This document shows, in pieces, positions 1 to 9,220 of a stretch of DNA of 45,836 bases. The position numbers were made by a program, and so were the translations under genes. How positions within the stretch are numbered: position 1 is the first letter of the stretch; each line of letters opens with the position of its first letter. The notes beneath the pieces are model-generated. The model made no database searches and was not told the origin of the DNA. It saw only the letters and a program-made list of their open reading frames with translations. Source of the stretch: an uncultured Bacteroidales bacterium (GTDB taxonomy: Bacteria > Bacteroidota > Bacteroidia > Bacteroidales > F082); the NCBI GenBank assembly GCA_947307415.1, contig CAMZJA010000016.1:1-45836 (forward strand), written 5' to 3'.

Positions 1-570
1 GCGGCATATTTCATCGTCAACGTGATGGCGCAGATGAACCCGCAAGTCAAGGAGTCGAACGACTACATGCATAAGCTTTGGGATCATCTTTATATAATTT
101 CCGATTACAAACTCGACGTCGACAGTCCGTATCCGGCTCCGACACCTGAGATGCAGAAGAAAAAACCAGAACACGTTGGTTATCAGAAGAATAACATTCG
201 TTACGGCCATTACGGACAATATATCTACGACGTAGTGAAGAAGGTCAAGGAGATGGAAGACGGTCCGAAGAAGCAGGCCATCCTCATCAACATCGCCAAC
301 CAGATGAAGCGCGACTATCTCAACTGGAACCGCGACACCGTCAACGACCTGCTCATACTTGACGATCTGTATAAGATTTCCGGCGAGGAGATAGCTCTCC
401 CTATGGAGACCAAGCTCATCCCTACCAACGAGATTCTGAACAAGCCGCAAAATCAGCAGCAGCAACAGAATCAAAAGAAGAAAAACGCCAACAACAAGAA
501 GAAAAACAATAACAACAACCAGCCACAGGCTAAGCAAAACAATCCTAATCGTCCAAACAAGAAAAACTAA
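1..570 (+). CDS. DUF4290 family protein, 5' partial
   Basis: The reading frame is open from base 1, so the true start lies upstream of the window; the first in-frame ATG (22) is internal to the family's conserved region. The visible part carries the family's typical core, including KLWDHLYIISDYKLD and YPAPTPE, which I recognise as DUF4290, a Bacteroidota-restricted family of unknown function. The last 40 or so residues are low-complexity Gln/Asn/Lys and probably disordered. No signal peptide or membrane segment is visible. The stop TAA is 3 bases before the murA ATG, so the two are almost certainly co-transcribed. Function unknown. Confidence 0.85.
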   Translation, partial: AAYFIVNVMAQMNPQVKESNDYMHKLWDHLYIISDYKLDVDSPYPAPTPEMQKKKPEHVGYQKNNIRYGHYGQYIYDVVKKVKEMEDGPKKQAILINIANQMKRDYLNWNRDTVNDLLILDDLYKISGEEIALPMETKLIPTNEILNKPQNQQQQQNQKKKNANNKKKNNNNNQPQAKQNNPNRPNKKN

Positions 571-573
571 GTC

Positions 574-1884
574 ATGGCATCATTTAGAGTTACAGGAGGC
601 AACAAGCTCAACGGCACTATCATCCCGCAGGGTGCCAAGAACGAAGCGATGCAGGTGCTCTGCGCCGCTCTGCTCACCGACGAACCGGTGACGATTACGA
701 ATCTTCCCGACATCCTCGACATCAACAACCTCATCGACTTGATGCGCGGCATGGGTGTCAGCGTCGACCGCAAAAGCAAGAGCGAGGTCGTCCTGCAAGC
801 CAAAGACATCAACCATGACTATTTCGATACAAAAGACTTCCACGAGAGAGCCACAAAACTCCGCGGCTCGGTGATGATACTCGGTCCGCTCCTCGCACGT
901 TTCGGCATGGGCTATATGCCGCGTCCGGGAGGCGATAAGATCGGCCGCCGCCGTCTCGACACCCACCTCATTGGTCTGCAGAACCTCGGCGCCACGATGG
1001 AGACCGTCGGTTTGGAGCACGTTTATCGTCTCGTAGCACCTAAAGACGGCTTGAAAGGCACTTACATGCTTTTGGACGAGGCATCAGTCACAGGTACCGC
1101 CAACATTGTGATGGCAGCGGTGATGGCCAAAGGCACTACCACCATCTTCAACGCCGCCTGCGAGCCTTATCTCGTGCAGCTATGCCGCATGCTCACCGCA
1201 ATGGGAGCAAAAATAGAAGGCATCGGCTCCAACCTCCTGAAAATCACTGGAGTTGAGAAACTTCACGGCACCACACACCGTCTGCTAGCCGACATGATCG
1301 AAGTGGGCTCATTCATCGGCCTAGCGGCCATGACAGGCTCCGACATCACCATAAAAGACGCTGGAATCAAAGACTTGGGCATCATTCCGAGCACTTTCAG
1401 GAAACTCGGCATCAAGATGGAGTTCATCGGCGACGATATTCACATCCCGGCACAGGAACACTACGAAGTGGAAACATTCCTCGATGGAAGTATTCTCACC
1501 ATAGCCGATGCGCCATGGCCAGGCTTCACCCCCGACTTAATCAGTATCGTGCTGGTTGTTGCTACACAGGCGAAAGGCACCGTGCTCATCCACCAGAAAA
1601 TGTTCGAGAGCCGTCTGTTCTTCGTCGATAAGCTCATAGATATGGGAGCGCAGATCATTCTTTGCGACCCTCACCGCGCCAACATCATCGGTCTCGACCG
1701 TAGCCATCAGCTGAAAGCGACAAAGATGGCGTCGCCTGATATCCGTGCTGGCGTAGCATTGCTCATCGCGGCGCTCTCAGCCGACGGAACGTCGATAATC
1801 GACAACATCGACCAAATTGACAGAGGTTACCAGGACATAGACGGACGACTAAAGAAACTAGGAGCGCAAATCGAGAGAATGTAA
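574..1884 (+). CDS. murA: UDP-N-acetylglucosamine 1-carboxyvinyltransferase (Asp-type)
   Basis: MurA transfers enolpyruvate from PEP to UDP-GlcNAc, the first committed step of peptidoglycan synthesis, in the cytosol. The 436-residue product has the usual length and the EPSP-synthase fold, with the N-terminal PQGAKNEAMQ motif (Lys22-Asn23 region) and the PGGDKIGRRRLDTH loop at about 118-131. The catalytic Cys of this loop (Cys115 in E. coli) is replaced by Asp121 (codon 934-936), a natural variant known from Bacteroidota, chlamydiae and mycobacteria that is associated with insensitivity to fosfomycin. ATG 574 follows the DUF4290 stop by 3 bases, so this is the second gene of a transcript. A perfect inverted repeat lies just downstream (1904-1941). 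Confidence 0.96.
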   Translation: MASFRVTGGNKLNGTIIPQGAKNEAMQVLCAALLTDEPVTITNLPDILDINNLIDLMRGMGVSVDRKSKSEVVLQAKDINHDYFDTKDFHERATKLRGSVMILGPLLARFGMGYMPRPGGDKIGRRRLDTHLIGLQNLGATMETVGLEHVYRLVAPKDGLKGTYMLLDEASVTGTANIVMAAVMAKGTTTIFNAACEPYLVQLCRMLTAMGAKIEGIGSNLLKITGVEKLHGTTHRLLADMIEVGSFIGLAAMTGSDITIKDAGIKDLGIIPSTFRKLGIKMEFIGDDIHIPAQEHYEVETFLDGSILTIADAPWPGFTPDLISIVLVVATQAKGTVLIHQKMFESRLFFVDKLIDMGAQIILCDPHRANIIGLDRSHQLKATKMASPDIRAGVALLIAALSADGTSIIDNIDQIDRGYQDIDGRLKKLGAQIERM

Positions 1885-1903
1885 CACTTTTTTATAAAAA
1901 TTT

Positions 1904-1941
1904 TTCATGCCAAAATGACACAAAAATCGTTTTGGCATGAA
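1904..1941. promoter_or_regulatory. 12-bp inverted repeat between murA and grpE
   Basis: Arms 1904-1915 (TTCATGCCAAAA) and 1930-1941 are exact reverse complements, separated by a 14-base loop. There is no run of T after either arm, so it is a poor intrinsic terminator. Its place 57 bases before grpE would suit an operator for the chaperone operon or an RNA hairpin at the 3' end of murA. The sequence does not match the CIRCE consensus (TTAGCACTC-N9-GAGTGCTAA). Confidence 0.6.
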
Positions 1942-1997
1942 TTTTGATGATACCTTATTAATATTAATGAGCAAAAAAAGTAAAACAAAATATTATC

Positions 1998-2516
1998 ATG
2001 AGTAAGAATAAAAAAGAACAGAAGGTCAAAGAGGAAGAAAAACAAGCGGAAAACATTGAAAAAGAAGAAGTTAAGGAAGTGAATTTTGAAGAGAAGTTCA
2101 ATGAGCTTAACGACAAATATCTCCGCTTGTACTCGGAATACGACAACTACCGCAAGCGTACTGCCAATGAGAAAGTGGAACTCATCAAGACAGCTGCGGA
2201 AAGCACCATTTCGGCACTTCTCCCTATCCTCGACGATTTCGAGAGAGCTCTGCCGACTATGGAGAAGCTCGAAGACCAGACTCATTACGAAGGTGTGATG
2301 TTGATTTACAACAAGTTAAAACGCACTTTAGAGCAAAAAGGTCTTGAAGAAATCAAAGCCGTCGGCGAGAGTTTCAACACCGACGAACACGAGGCTCTGA
2401 CACAGATTCCTGCGCCGTCGGACGACATGAAAGACAAGGTTATCGATGTAGTTCAAAAAGGTTATAAATTGAATGGCAAGGTGATTCGCTACGCGCGTGT
2501 CGTCGTCGGATGTTAA
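1998..2516 (+). CDS. grpE: nucleotide exchange factor GrpE
   Basis: GrpE releases ADP from DnaK and so drives the Hsp70 cycle in the cytosol. The 172-residue product has the family layout: a highly charged Lys/Glu N-terminus (about 1-35) leading into the long dimerisation helix (about 30-100, containing YLRLYSEYDNYRKRT), then the C-terminal beta domain (about 110-172, containing DEHEALTQIP and GKVIRYARVVV). ATG 1998 is preceded by an AT-rich leader. dnaJ begins 12 bases after the stop, so the two are co-transcribed; dnaK itself is not in the window. A perfect inverted repeat upstream (1904-1941) may be the control site. Confidence 0.95.
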   Translation: MSKNKKEQKVKEEEKQAENIEKEEVKEVNFEEKFNELNDKYLRLYSEYDNYRKRTANEKVELIKTAAESTISALLPILDDFERALPTMEKLEDQTHYEGVMLIYNKLKRTLEQKGLEEIKAVGESFNTDEHEALTQIPAPSDDMKDKVIDVVQKGYKLNGKVIRYARVVVGC

Positions 2517-2528
2517 AAACAACGAACA

Positions 2529-3671
2529 ATGGCAGAAAAAAGAGATTACTACGAGGTGCTGGAGGTCGCGAAAAACGCCACAGCCGATGAGATAAAGAAA
2601 GCTTACAGAAAAAAAGCTTTACAATATCACCCTGACAGAAACCCTGGTGACAAGGAAGCTGAGGAGAAATTCAAGGAGGCGGCCGAGGCTTACGGTGTGT
2701 TGAGCGACCCTGACAAACGTGCCCGTTACGACCGTTACGGCCATGCCGGCGTGGGCGGACAGGACTTCAGCGGCGCGTCGATGAACGACATCTTCAGTCA
2801 GTTTGGCGACATCCTTGGCGACCTGTTTGGCGGAGGCGGCTTCGGCTTCAACTTCGGCGGCTTCGGTGGCGGAGGCGGACAGCAACGTCCTGTCTACCGT
2901 GGCTCCAACCTGCGTCTGCGTGTGAAACTCACACTCGAGGAGATTGCCACAGGCGTGAAGAAAAAGGTGAAAGTCAACAAATACGTGCCATGCCAGAAAT
3001 GTAACGGCAGCGGCTCGGAAGACGGCAAGATGGAGACCTGCTCGGCATGCGGCGGCAGAGGTCAACGCGTGATGCGCTCAGGATTCTTCACACAAGTCAG
3101 CACATGCTCAGCATGCGGCGGCGAAGGTAAAGTCATCAAGAAGAAATGTACAGCGTGTAACGGCGACGGCATCGTCAAAGGCGAGGAAGTCATAGAGCTC
3201 GATATCCCAGCCGGCGTTGAAAACGGCATGCAGCTGTCAGTGCGCGGCAAGGGCAACGCCGGAGCGCGCAACGGCATCGCGGGCGACCTGCTCATCCTCA
3301 TCGAGGAAGAGAAACACAAAGACCTCGAACGCGACGGCAACAACCTCATCTACAACCTATTCATCAGCGTGCCGCAGGCCGCCCTCGGCTGTAACGTCGA
3401 CGTGCCAAGCCTCAGCGGCAACGTAAGCATCAAGATTCCGGCCGGAACACAAAGCGGCGACATCATCCGCGTGAAAGGCAAAGGTCTGCCTGAGATAAAC
3501 AGCTGCCGCGTGGGCGAACTTATCGTCAACGTCAACGTGTGGACACCGAAGAAACTGTCGAAAGACGAGGAAAACATGATGAAGACATTGCTCGAGAGCG
3601 AGAACTTCAAGCCCAAACCAAGCGCCAACGACAAAAGCGTATTTGACAAAATAAGAGATTTCTTTAGCTAA
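2529..3671 (+). CDS. dnaJ: chaperone protein DnaJ
   Basis: DnaJ is the Hsp40 co-chaperone that delivers unfolded clients to DnaK and stimulates its ATPase. The 380-residue product is a full-length type I DnaJ: J domain (about 5-70) with the HPD triad at 34-36; Gly/Phe-rich linker (about 74-118); zinc domain starting at residue 155 with four CxxCxGxG-type motifs ([32 protein letters not shown]); and two C-terminal client-binding beta domains. It follows grpE by 12 bases. Its stop overlaps the ATG of the next gene as TAATG (3669-3673), pointing to translational coupling with the ABC transporter ATPase. Confidence 0.97.
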   Translation: MAEKRDYYEVLEVAKNATADEIKKAYRKKALQYHPDRNPGDKEAEEKFKEAAEAYGVLSDPDKRARYDRYGHAGVGGQDFSGASMNDIFSQFGDILGDLFGGGGFGFNFGGFGGGGGQQRPVYRGSNLRLRVKLTLEEIATGVKKKVKVNKYVPCQKCNGSGSEDGKMETCSACGGRGQRVMRSGFFTQVSTCSACGGEGKVIKKKCTACNGDGIVKGEEVIELDIPAGVENGMQLSVRGKGNAGARNGIAGDLLILIEEEKHKDLERDGNNLIYNLFISVPQAALGCNVDVPSLSGNVSIKIPAGTQSGDIIRVKGKGLPEINSCRVGELIVNVNVWTPKKLSKDEENMMKTLLESENFKPKPSANDKSVFDKIRDFFS

Positions 3672-4531
3672 TGAATTATCTTGAGATAAACCACGTCTCA
3701 AAATCGTACGAGACAAAAAAAGTGCTCAACGACATCTCTATAAAGGTGCCGCGGCAAAGCATCTACGGACTTCTTGGACCTAACGGAGCCGGCAAAACCA
3801 CGCTCATCAGGATACTGAACCAGATAACAATGCCCGACTCAGGCGAGATTTTGCTCGACGGCAAGCCATTGAGCCCCAACGATATAGCAAACATCGGATA
3901 TCTCCCGGAGGAACGCGGCCTTTACAAAAAGATGAAAGTCGGTGAACAAGCCATCTACCTAGCCCAACTCAAAGGCATGGACCGCAGAGAAGCCGACAAA
4001 CGTCTTCGCCATTGGTTCATGAAGTTCGGCATCGCGAGCTGGTGGGACAAGAAAGTGGAGGAGCTCAGCAAAGGCATGCAGCAGAAGGTGCAGTTCATAG
4101 TCACCGTCATCCACGAGCCTAAGCTGCTCATCTTCGACGAGCCGTTCTCAGGCTTCGACCCAATCAACGTCAACCTTTTGAAAAACGAGATTCTTGAGCT
4201 GCGTGAAAAAGGCGCAACCATCTTATTCTCAACGCATAACATGGCATCAGTCGAGGAGCTCTGCGACAATATCATGCTAATCAACAAAGGCCAGAAGATA
4301 CTCGAAGGCAGCGTTTACGACATAAAACAGCAGTTTAAGAATCACTCCTACGATGTCGTTTACAAACCTTTCGACGGCAGCGGCGAGCAGCATCTCACTG
4401 TCAACTCGACAAATCCCAATGAGCTGATCCGCGAGATAATCGATAAAGGCGAACTGGTGTCGTTCAACGAGATTTTACCTTCGATAAACGACATCTTCAT
4501 CAACTTGGTTTCATCGTCAAACAAATCATAA
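3671..4531 (+). CDS. ABC-2 type exporter, ATP-binding subunit
   Basis: This is the nucleotide-binding subunit of an ABC exporter. Visible motifs: Walker A GPNGAGKT (36-43), signature LSKGMQQK (132-139), Walker B LLIFDEP (152-158), H-loop STHNM. The form of the signature and the extra C-terminal segment of about 70 residues resemble NatA/YhaQ-type ATPases. The permease follows 10 bases after the stop, and the start overlaps the dnaJ stop by one base. The substrate cannot be told from sequence; NatAB relatives export sodium ions, others export peptides or antibiotics. The tie to grpE-dnaJ could mean a stress role, which is inference. Confidence 0.9.
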   Translation: MNYLEINHVSKSYETKKVLNDISIKVPRQSIYGLLGPNGAGKTTLIRILNQITMPDSGEILLDGKPLSPNDIANIGYLPEERGLYKKMKVGEQAIYLAQLKGMDRREADKRLRHWFMKFGIASWWDKKVEELSKGMQQKVQFIVTVIHEPKLLIFDEPFSGFDPINVNLLKNEILELREKGATILFSTHNMASVEELCDNIMLINKGQKILEGSVYDIKQQFKNHSYDVVYKPFDGSGEQHLTVNSTNPNELIREIIDKGELVSFNEILPSINDIFINLVSSSNKS

Positions 4532-4541
4532 TCAATAATTT

Positions 4542-5855
4542 ATGAAAATAGGCATTATCATTCAAAGGGAGTATCTGACGCGCGTAAAGAAGCGTTCGTT
4601 CATCATCATAACATTCCTCACGCCGCTATTTTTCGCCGCATTGATGTTTCTCCCTGCTCTTTTGATGCAAAACTCAGAGAAATTTGATGAAAAAAGGACT
4701 TTTGCGGTATGCGACGAGTCGACTATCTTCATCAACAGGTTTGAAAACACCGATTTTAACACCTTTATATATATAGACAATGATATCGACGACGCTAAGA
4801 ATCTGGTTCGCGAAGGCGTCTACGACGGAGTCTTGTATATCCCAGGCACCATGCTGAATCTGCCAACAAACGCTGAGATTTACAGCAAGAAGCAGATCCC
4901 GATGTCGGTCACCACTCACATCAAGTCGACGATGAAGCAAGTGCTTGAGCATCAGAAACTTCTGGCTTCTGGCATAGACCCTGATATAGTGAAGGCTTCG
5001 GCGACAACCATCAACTTGCAGACCATCAGGATGAGCGAGGATGAAGGTAACGACAAGAAGAGTTACGGCGAGTTGGAGTTTCTGCTCGGAATGTTCCTCT
5101 GCGTGATAATCTACTTTGTGATTCTGCTCTTCGGCCAGCAGGTGATGCGCGGTGTCATCGAGGAGAAAAGCAACCGCATCATCGAGGTGATTGTCAGCTC
5201 CGTCAAGCCTTTTGAGCTGATGATGGGTAAGATCATCGGCATCGCGCTCGTCGGGTTGACACAGTTCTTGCTTTGGGCTGTGCTCACCATCGGCATCTCC
5301 ACTGTAGCCTCGACATTCCTGCCTACGCAGGACGTGTTCTCGACAGGCACAGTCATGAACGAGCAAATCGCCGATGTTCAGGCAAATACCATGAACAATG
5401 ATTCATTACAGAAAGTTTTTGAGGTGGTAAACTCGATAAACTTCCACGATATCTTATGGTGTTTCCTCCTCTATTTCATAGGAGGATATTTCCTGTATTC
5501 GGCAATGTTTGCTGCCATTGGCGCAGCTGTCGACAACGACACTGACACCCAGCAGCTGGTGATGCCTATCACGTTGTTGCTCATCATCCCGATGATATGT
5601 TCGGGCTTGATCGCCAACGCTCCCGACAGCTCGTTAAGCATCTGGATGTCGATGATTCCATTCACCTCCCCTGCCGCCATGATGCTCAGGATACCGTACG
5701 GAGTGCCAATTTGGCAGATTGCGGTGTCAGTCGCGCTGCTGTACATCACTTTCATCGTCTTTACATGGCTAGCCAGCAAGGTTTACCGCACCGGAATCCT
5801 CATGTATGGCAAAAAAGTTTCATGGAAAGAAATCTTCAAGTGGATAAAATATTAA
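4542..5855 (+). CDS. ABC-2 type exporter, permease subunit (NatB-like)
   Basis: The 437-residue membrane protein is the partner of the ATPase just upstream. It has the ABC-2 layout of the NatB/YhaP group: one N-terminal membrane helix (about 19-42), a large extracytoplasmic domain of about 130 residues, then about five helices (roughly 180-202, 233-255, 306-330, 340-360, 392-415). The segment VIEEKSNRIIEVIVSS after the second helix is the conserved cytoplasmic EExxxR-type element of this family. Start ATG 4542 is the first codon of the frame after the ATPase stop. The substrate is unknown. No terminator is visible after it; the secDF promoter starts 8 bases beyond the stop. Confidence 0.88.
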   Translation: MKIGIIIQREYLTRVKKRSFIIITFLTPLFFAALMFLPALLMQNSEKFDEKRTFAVCDESTIFINRFENTDFNTFIYIDNDIDDAKNLVREGVYDGVLYIPGTMLNLPTNAEIYSKKQIPMSVTTHIKSTMKQVLEHQKLLASGIDPDIVKASATTINLQTIRMSEDEGNDKKSYGELEFLLGMFLCVIIYFVILLFGQQVMRGVIEEKSNRIIEVIVSSVKPFELMMGKIIGIALVGLTQFLLWAVLTIGISTVASTFLPTQDVFSTGTVMNEQIADVQANTMNNDSLQKVFEVVNSINFHDILWCFLLYFIGGYFLYSAMFAAIGAAVDNDTDTQQLVMPITLLLIIPMICSGLIANAPDSSLSIWMSMIPFTSPAAMMLRIPYGVPIWQIAVSVALLYITFIVFTWLASKVYRTGILMYGKKVSWKEIFKWIKY

Positions 5856-5863
5856 AAAAATAT

Positions 5864-5895
5864 TTTGTTGGCATTGAAAAATGTCGTATTTTTGC
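5864..5895 (+). promoter_or_regulatory. Bacteroides-type promoter of secDF
   Basis: TTTG at 5864-5867, then 19 bases, then TATTTTTG at 5887-5894 followed by C. This fits the sigma-ABfr consensus (-33 TTTG, N19-21, -7 TAnnTTTGY) with no mismatch. The predicted start of transcription near 5901 leaves an AT-rich leader of about 70 bases before secDF. Confidence 0.8.
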
Positions 5896-5970
5896 ACGCT
5901 AAAAATTTTTTGGCGTAAAAATTGGAAATTAATTAAAAAAGTTTAATATTTAATAAAAATTCAATTTAAA

Positions 5971-8900
5971 ATGCAAAACAAAGGAGTTATTAAGCTTTTA
6001 GCATTATTATTGGCTCTTTTCACAGTGTATCAGTTGTCATTCACGTTCGTGACAAGGCACGTGGAAAGCAAAGCAAAAGCCTATGCTGAAAGTCCGAAGA
6101 CTGTCGCTTTAGCTACAGAGATGGCTAATGGCGACCAGAATGCCTATGAGTACTATCTTGATTCTATCAAGACAGCCAAAGAGACTTACTATCTCGACTC
6201 AGTCGGTACAATTAAAATTTACATGTGGCAAGACTACCGCAAGTGCAAAGAGCAGGAATTGAACCTCGGTCTTGACCTCAAGGGCGGTATGAACGTTATG
6301 ATGGAAGTGTCTGTTCCGGACATCATCTACGCTCTCGCCGGCAATAGCAGCGACGAAACATTCAGAGAGGCTATGCGCATCGCAAATGAGCAGCATCTCA
6401 ACAGCCAGAAGGACTTTGTCGACCTCTTTGGCGAAGCTTATGAAAAGCTTGACCCGAATGCGCGTCTCGCCTCTATTTTCTTATATGAATTCAAAGACAA
6501 AGGCATCACCGTCAACTCAACAAACGCTGAGGTTTTGAAGGTTATCAAAGACGAGACCAGCAGCGCTATCGACCGTTCTTACCAGATTTTGAGAACACGT
6601 ATCGACCGTTTCGGTGTCGCACAGCCAAACATCCAGAAGTTGGAAGGCTCAGGCCGTATCCTCGTCGAGCTTCCGGGTATCAAAGACCCGAAGCGTGTAC
6701 GTAAACTGTTACAGGGCACAGCTCAGCTCGAGTTCTGGGAGACATACAAATTCAACGAGATTTATCAGTATTTCGACGAAGCCAACGCACGTTTAGCAGA
6801 AATCGAGAAAGCTGGAAAGCCAGAAAAAGCTGAAGAAGTTGAAGAAAGCGACGTCGCTCTTCTCAACCAGATGACAGCTGAAGACTCATTGAAGAAAGCT
6901 CAGGAGAAAGCACGCGAGGCATTCATGGAGAACAACCCGTTGTATGTCGTTCTTTCACCATCATACTACCAGAACGGTGCAGGTCAGATGGTTCCGGCCG
7001 AGACAGCACGTGTCGGTATGGCAATGGTTAAAGATACCGCCAACGTCAACAGAATGTTGAAACAGGTCGCTTCAGTGTTCCCACGTAACCTCAAGTTCGC
7101 ATGGAGCGTGAAACCTAACAAGAGCGCTTCAGGCAACGTCGAATTCATCGACCTCGTGGCATTGAAGGCCAACCGCGACAACAAGTGCTCACTCGGTGGT
7201 GAAGTCATCACAGAGGCACGTCAGGACTACGATCAGAACGGTCGCGTCGAGGTGACTATCAACATGAACACAGAAGGTGCAAAGGCATGGAAACGTTTGA
7301 CAGGCGACAACATCGGCCGTCAGGTTGCCATCGTCCTCGATAACTACGTATACTCATACCCAGTAGTCAACGATGAGATCCCGAACGGAACATCAAAGAT
7401 TTCGGGTGGTGAGATGACAGTGGAAGAGGCTCAGGACTTGGCCAACATCCTCAAAGCAGGTAAGTTGCCGGCTCCGGCTCGTATCCTCGAAGAGAACGTC
7501 GTCGGTCCTTCACTCGGTCAGGAAGCTATCACATCAGGTTTCTGGTCATTCATCATCGCTTTCTGCTTGGTGCTCATCTACATGGTGTTCTTCTACAGCA
7601 AAGCCGGTATCGCAGCTGACATCGCGTTGCTCGTCAACATCCTGTTCTTCTTCGGTGTCATCGCATCATTCGGAACAGTTTTGACACTGCCTGGTATCGC
7701 GGGTATAGTGCTTACCTTAGGTATGGCTGTTGACTCGAACGTCATTATCTTTGAGCGTATCAAGGAAGAGATTGCGGCAGGTAAAGGCATCCGTCTCGCC
7801 GTCGCCGACGGTTTCAAGGCAGCTTATTCAGCTATCCTCGACGGTCAGATCACTACCTTCTTGACAGGTTTCATCCTGTTCGAGTTCGGTACAGGTCCTG
7901 TCCAGGGCTTCGCAACAACCTTGATGATCGGTATCTGCACCTCATTGTTCACTTCAATCTTCATCACTCGTCTCATCCTCGAGAGATGGCTTGACAAAGA
8001 CAGAGAGATCAAGTTCTCAACCAATATGACACGCGACTTCTTGAAGCACACATCATTCGACTTCATCAAGTTCGGTAAGACAGCTTTCATCATTGGCGGT
8101 ATCATGATTGTCATCAGCTTCGGCTCATTGGCAACACGCGGTCTCAACCTTGGTATCGACTTCCAGGGCGGTCGTAACTACGTCGTCCGCTTCGACAAGG
8201 AAGTGTCAGTCGCTCAAGTTCGTGAGGCTTTGGCTAACGTTCCAGAGTTCAAAGACGATGCTCCTGAAGTTAAGACATACGGTCCAAGCCGTCAAGTGAA
8301 AATCACTACAAAGTACGAAATCAACAGCAACGATCCAGAGATCGACGCTAAGATTCAGGGCTTGCTCTACACAGGTTTGAAGAGCTTCTTCAGCAAAGAT
8401 ATGACATACGACCAGTTCACATCAGACAGCGAGAAGAGCGATATGATGCTCGGTATCATGTCATCACAGAAAGTCGGTGCTACCATCGCCGACGACGTGA
8501 CACGTAAGGCTGTCTGGGCTGTCGTCATCTCATTGGTTGTCATCTTCGTGTACATCGCTATCCGATTCAAGAGATGGCAGTATGGTGCCTCTTCAATCGT
8601 TGCATTGGCACACGATACCATCATCGTGATTGGTATGTACTCGTTGTTCTACAACATCCTTCCATTCTCAATGGAGGTTGACCAGTCGTTCATCGCCGCT
8701 GTCTTGACCATCATCGGTTACTCAATCAACAACACAGTGGTTATCTTCGACCGTATCCGTGAGAACGTGAACCTTTATCCAAAGAGAAGCTGGTATGAAA
8801 GAATGAACGACGGTGTCAACAGCACCTTGCTCCGTTCAATCAACACATCAGGTTCGACATTAGTGGTGTTGCTCGCCATCTTCATCTTCGGCGGTGAGAC

Positions 8901-9051
8901 CATCCGTGGATTCGTGTTCGCATTGCTCGTGGGTATCTTCGCAGGTACATTCTCATCATTGTTCATCGCCTCACCTATGGCATACATTTTGTTCAAAGGC
9001 AAGAAGGTGGACGCAAAATTGCTTGAGACAGCCGACAAGAAGAAAAAATAA
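5971..9051 (+). CDS. secDF: fused protein translocase subunit SecDF
   Basis: SecD and SecF assist SecYEG from the periplasmic side, using the proton gradient to pull exported proteins across. Here they are one 1026-residue chain, as is usual in Bacteroidota. The SecD half has a first helix at about 7-25, the motif LGLDLKGG near 100-106, a long periplasmic P1 domain with a charged Glu/Lys-rich insertion, and a five-helix bundle starting near residue 520 (GQEAITSGFWSF). The SecF half repeats the plan, with LGIDFQGG near 727-734 and a final five-helix bundle. Own promoter upstream and a strong terminator 26 bases after the stop make it a single-gene transcript. T9SS cargoes in the same window need Sec export as their first step. 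Confidence 0.97.
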   Translation: MQNKGVIKLLALLLALFTVYQLSFTFVTRHVESKAKAYAESPKTVALATEMANGDQNAYEYYLDSIKTAKETYYLDSVGTIKIYMWQDYRKCKEQELNLGLDLKGGMNVMMEVSVPDIIYALAGNSSDETFREAMRIANEQHLNSQKDFVDLFGEAYEKLDPNARLASIFLYEFKDKGITVNSTNAEVLKVIKDETSSAIDRSYQILRTRIDRFGVAQPNIQKLEGSGRILVELPGIKDPKRVRKLLQGTAQLEFWETYKFNEIYQYFDEANARLAEIEKAGKPEKAEEVEESDVALLNQMTAEDSLKKAQEKAREAFMENNPLYVVLSPSYYQNGAGQMVPAETARVGMAMVKDTANVNRMLKQVASVFPRNLKFAWSVKPNKSASGNVEFIDLVALKANRDNKCSLGGEVITEARQDYDQNGRVEVTINMNTEGAKAWKRLTGDNIGRQVAIVLDNYVYSYPVVNDEIPNGTSKISGGEMTVEEAQDLANILKAGKLPAPARILEENVVGPSLGQEAITSGFWSFIIAFCLVLIYMVFFYSKAGIAADIALLVNILFFFGVIASFGTVLTLPGIAGIVLTLGMAVDSNVIIFERIKEEIAAGKGIRLAVADGFKAAYSAILDGQITTFLTGFILFEFGTGPVQGFATTLMIGICTSLFTSIFITRLILERWLDKDREIKFSTNMTRDFLKHTSFDFIKFGKTAFIIGGIMIVISFGSLATRGLNLGIDFQGGRNYVVRFDKEVSVAQVREALANVPEFKDDAPEVKTYGPSRQVKITTKYEINSNDPEIDAKIQGLLYTGLKSFFSKDMTYDQFTSDSEKSDMMLGIMSSQKVGATIADDVTRKAVWAVVISLVVIFVYIAIRFKRWQYGASSIVALAHDTIIVIGMYSLFYNILPFSMEVDQSFIAAVLTIIGYSINNTVVIFDRIRENVNLYPKRSWYERMNDGVNSTLLRSINTSGSTLVVLLAIFIFGGETIRGFVFALLVGIFAGTFSSLFIASPMAYILFKGKKVDAKLLETADKKKK

Positions 9052-9076
9052 TATCGATTAACGATAAAATAACATC

Positions 9077-9113
9077 TGTAGAGACGTCATAATTATGGCG
9101 TCTCTACATTTTT
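9077..9113 (+). terminator. intrinsic terminator of secDF
   Basis: Arms 9077-9090 and 9095-9108 form a 14-bp stem (one G-T pair) closed by a 4-base loop, followed by TTTTT at 9109-9113. It lies 26 bases after the secDF stop. Confidence 0.85.
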
Positions 9114-9169
9114 ATATATAAAAATTAATAAAAATTATTATAAATTATGTTTTGTGTCTAAAAAATTTG

Positions 9170-9178
9170 TATTTTTGT
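9170..9178 (+). promoter_or_regulatory. -7 box of the T9SS cargo gene
   Basis: TATTTTTGT matches the -7 consensus TAnnTTTGY and lies 43 bases before the ATG at 9221. A -33 TTTG at the right distance is not clear (the nearest, 9151-9154, is only 15 bases away), so only the -7 box is called. The rest of the 9114-9220 gap is AT-rich with nothing else visible. Confidence 0.5.
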
Positions 9179-9220
9179 TTGCTAAATTATTTGAATTTCA
9201 TTACGACTAAATAATTACTT

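Noticed and set aside
3671..5855. ABC exporter as a drug or bacteriocin immunity system
   Set aside because: No biosynthetic or regulatory genes stand next to it; the pair is of the general NatAB type and its substrate cannot be inferred.
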